A stretch of 62,315 bases of DNA from positions 1-62,315 of IMG/VR virus record IMGVR_UViG_3300021356_000019. One strand, written 5' to 3'. A program made the position numbers and the translations under genes. This DNA is from a virus. Positions 60,453 to 62,315 of this stretch are shown in pieces; within the stretch, counting starts at the first letter, position 1, and every line of letters starts with the position of its first letter. A model generated the notes under the pieces. It ran no database searches and was not told where the DNA came from. It saw only the letters and a list, made by a program, of their open reading frames with translations.

Positions 60453-62021
60453 TTATAAAACACCTATTGGCATAGGACCACTGTAATCGTCATCATCGCC
60501 TACACTGGTTTCTATTTCGTCATATATAGCATCTTCGTATTGTGCTATGTACGTTATCATTCTAACTGCTACTAATGTAGCCATAATCAAGTCGTCACTG
60601 CCTCCTGGTTTTGCCGCAAATGTTGTACCACGTGCTACAAATTCTTTTAATTCTCTAATAATGTTCTTACTACGCAATTTGAGTTTACCACTTTCTATAA
60701 GTCGTTTCATTGCTAAAGCACCTTCCATTTTATTTTTATGATGTGTGTGGTAACCCTTCCTGCCTTTTTTGCCTTGTACTTTGTTAGGCTCATGTAAGAA
60801 TGTGCCAGGGAAACTTTCTTCGCCCGTGTCTCTGATCACTACTAGTGCCGCTTCACCAATAGCATTATTTTCCACAGTCCAATATATTTCTGATGCACCT
60901 TCGCTTTTTAATTCTAATGCTATATCTCGTAGTAGTTTTATTTGTCCTTCAATGGGCGTTTTATTGTGTTGCCATTCGCACACTTGATTCATTGTAGGTA
61001 AATCATAGCATACTATAGCCGCATTGTCTCCGCCTGTGCCTGTGCTAGGATCAAGTGTTATTACATATATTTTATTAGGGTCAATGTTTTGGTACCAACG
61101 TATTTGTCCACTACGTCTAATTGGGTCAACACCTTTCATGTCAACTAATTTAAGAGAGTCTATAAGTGTTTCGTCGTATATAATAAATTCACATTCGTGT
61201 TCACGTCTAAATCTTTCTTCGCCAATTCTACTACGTTCTGCTTTTGCCCAAAGTTCATCTCTGTCTGGATGCTCTTGCCAATTAACACGGAATGCTTTGA
61301 ATCCATTTGTGCCTACGTCTTGTTCTTCGCCGTATTCGTCTACTTGTTGTATTGCTTGATGCCATATATTAGCAAATGTGTCATCGTCACTGTTAGGTGT
61401 GCTTGTAACAATACACTTACCGCCTGTACTTAATGTTGGTGATAGTGCTGTCCAAAATTCAGCCGCGATGCGTGGCGGTACGAATGCAAACTCATCTAAG
61501 TATACTAATGAAAGTGACATACCCCTACCGGTATTTTCAGTTGTTGTAGCACTAACTATCCTACTGCCATTGTCAAAACTCAAACTACCTTTGTTGTATT
61601 CTGTGACACCTGCTCTAATATGATCAGGCACACTTTCGTATGCATACCTAATACGTTGCATAATCTCTTGGGCACCTGTGTGTTTATGTGCCGCTACAAG
61701 TATTGTGCTGTCTGCTACAAACATTGCATACCAAAGTAAGTATGCGGCCGCACATGTTGTTTTACCTGTCTGTCTAGGTAACATATTGATGCTGTAACGA
61801 TATTGAGAGTAGGTGTGTATTAACCTTTCCTGGAATTCGAAAGGTTCAAATTTTATACCACCTTTTGTAGGATGTTGTATTTTTACAAAATGTTCCATAA
61901 AGAATGCTGGACCACTTATCGGGTCCATACAATTTTGTAACTCAACGATTTGTTCTTCAGAAAAGTTTTGCTTTGCAAATGCTCGTTTGGTTAAACTGTA
62001 ATCCTGCGTTCCTTTAGGCAT
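60453..62021 (-). CDS. 17: Terminase large subunit gp17
   Basis: A 522-aa DNA-packaging motor. LPRQTGKTTCAAAYLLWY near residue 82 is the Walker A of T4-type TerL, LVYLDEFAFV near 175 Walker B plus catalytic Glu, VTSTPNS near 208 motif III, and ITLDPSTGTGGDNAAIV near 310 starts the RNase H-like nuclease (Asp). The final SDDLIMATL near 480 carries the last acidic residue. Drives ATP-dependent DNA packaging and cuts concatemers. Leaderless late promoter. Confidence 0.96.
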   Translation of the reverse strand: MPKGTQDYSLTKRAFAKQNFSEEQIVELQNCMDPISGPAFFMEHFVKIQHPTKGGIKFEPFEFQERLIHTYSQYRYSINMLPRQTGKTTCAAAYLLWYAMFVADSTILVAAHKHTGAQEIMQRIRYAYESVPDHIRAGVTEYNKGSLSFDNGSRIVSATTTENTGRGMSLSLVYLDEFAFVPPRIAAEFWTALSPTLSTGGKCIVTSTPNSDDDTFANIWHQAIQQVDEYGEEQDVGTNGFKAFRVNWQEHPDRDELWAKAERSRIGEERFRREHECEFIIYDETLIDSLKLVDMKGVDPIRRSGQIRWYQNIDPNKIYVITLDPSTGTGGDNAAIVCYDLPTMNQVCEWQHNKTPIEGQIKLLRDIALELKSEGASEIYWTVENNAIGEAALVVIRDTGEESFPGTFLHEPNKVQGKKGRKGYHTHHKNKMEGALAMKRLIESGKLKLRSKNIIRELKEFVARGTTFAAKPGGSDDLIMATLVAVRMITYIAQYEDAIYDEIETSVGDDDDYSGPMPIGVL

Positions 62022-62026
62022 ACAGT

Positions 62027-62034
62027 TATTTATA
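62027..62034 (-). promoter_or_regulatory. T4-type late promoter TATAAATA, leaderless class
   Basis: TATAAATA-ACTGT-ATG in front of gp17. Confidence 0.85.
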
Positions 62035-62058
62035 TGGGTTTTGGGTTAAAAAAAGTGT

Positions 62059-62315
62059 TTACAGGCTTTTGTAACGGTTCATTAAGGCGTTTAATATTTC
62101 TTTTTTATCTCCGCCTACTGGATCATATCCCATTCCTTTTGGTTTGAGACTTATTACCATAGGCTTCTTTTCGCCTTCGTCATCACCGTGTTGATCGCAG
62201 TCTTCACATTCACACTCATCACCAGGCTTTCCACAACCATCACACATATCATCTGCGTACTCGCCTTGCTTTGGTTCTTCGTCGTGATCATGTTCTTCTG
62301 AATCTTTACCTTTAG
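62059..62315 (-). CDS. Partial protein with Cys-rich (zinc-knuckle) segment
   Basis: The C-terminal 85 codons of a gene that continues beyond the window. It is acidic with CDGCGKPGDECECEDC (metal-binding-like Cys cluster) and ends KKEILNALMNRYKSL. The frame is open to the window edge. Not recognised; the position beside gp17 would fit a small terminase subunit or a structural protein, but the sequence does not show which. Confidence 0.6.
   Translation of the reverse strand, partial: KGKDSEEHDHDEEPKQGEYADDMCDGCGKPGDECECEDCDQHGDDEGEKKPMVISLKPKGMGYDPVGGDKKEILNALMNRYKSL

Noticed and set aside
1-62315. CRISPR arrays, insertion sequences, integrase or attachment sites
   Set aside because: I saw no regularly spaced repeats, transposase or integrase; consistent with a lytic phage.

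Overview
The window is a 62 kb piece of a T4-like (Straboviridae/Kyanoviridae-type) marine myovirus genome. The evidence is the set of T4 core genes: large terminase gp17, ssDNA-binding gp32, UvsX, UvsY, UvsW, helicase gp41, primase gp61, a PAAR spike tip and NrdA/NrdB. There are also many NATAAATA late-promoter boxes of the T4 gp55/gp33/gp45 type. The very AT-rich composition, ThyX, the ferredoxin and bL33 genes and the tightly overlapping genes fit a phage of a streamlined marine alphaproteobacterium such as SAR11/Pelagibacter. The host is an inference; nothing in the window proves it.

Layout. Nearly all genes are on the minus strand and should be read from high to low coordinates. 62.3-59.2 kb: terminase and a structural-type protein. 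59.1-42.2 kb: replication, recombination and nucleotide metabolism (gp32, a GDSL-like protein, UvsX, UvsY, UvsW, APS-kinase/nucleotidyltransferase fusion, two MazG-like proteins, MetK, Apt, ThyX, a DnaE-like fragment, a sulfotransferase-like protein, gp61, gp41). 42.2-24.1 kb: late virion genes. Many of these start with a shared M-[KR]-[ILFA]-x-[DE]-[VLF] tag that resembles the T4 capsid-targeting sequence. They include a 2213-residue polyprotein, a Cu/Zn superoxide dismutase/ParB fusion and a ligase-like protein. 24.1-12.2 kb: exonuclease, tail-fibre-like protein, NrdA/NrdB, PAAR, a PP-loop ATPase, a subtilisin-like protease, a GNAT enzyme and a radical SAM enzyme. 12.1-8.4 kb: membrane micro-proteins, tRNA-Thr, two glycosyltransferase-like proteins, bL33 and gamma-glutamylcyclotransferase. 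8.4-1.2 kb: auxiliary metabolism (deformylase, methyltransferases, a family 6 glycoside hydrolase, Fe(II)/2OG oxygenase-like proteins, 7Fe ferredoxin, glutaredoxin) and a nucleotidylyltransferase-virion fusion. Only four genes are on the plus strand; two of them are launched from back-to-back divergent late promoters.

Regulation is readable. About sixteen late promoters sit exactly 5 nt upstream of the start codon. By T4 promoter geometry this puts transcription start on or beside the A of ATG, so these mRNAs should be leaderless. A second class has an 18-70 nt leader with a Shine-Dalgarno sequence. Seven strong host-type promoters (TTGAC[AT]-N16/17-TATAAT) precede early genes (gp32, UvsW, gp61 and others). 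Two of these are physically merged with late promoters. In the giant late gene, an in-frame late promoter plus ATG suggests two ancestral genes fused by loss of one base in an A-run.

The points most worth a second look are: the leaderless-promoter architecture, the tagged (possibly capsid-packaged) enzyme cassette, the intact SOD fusion, the DnaE-derived mini-protein, the phage GH6 enzyme, and the APS-kinase/sulfotransferase pair.
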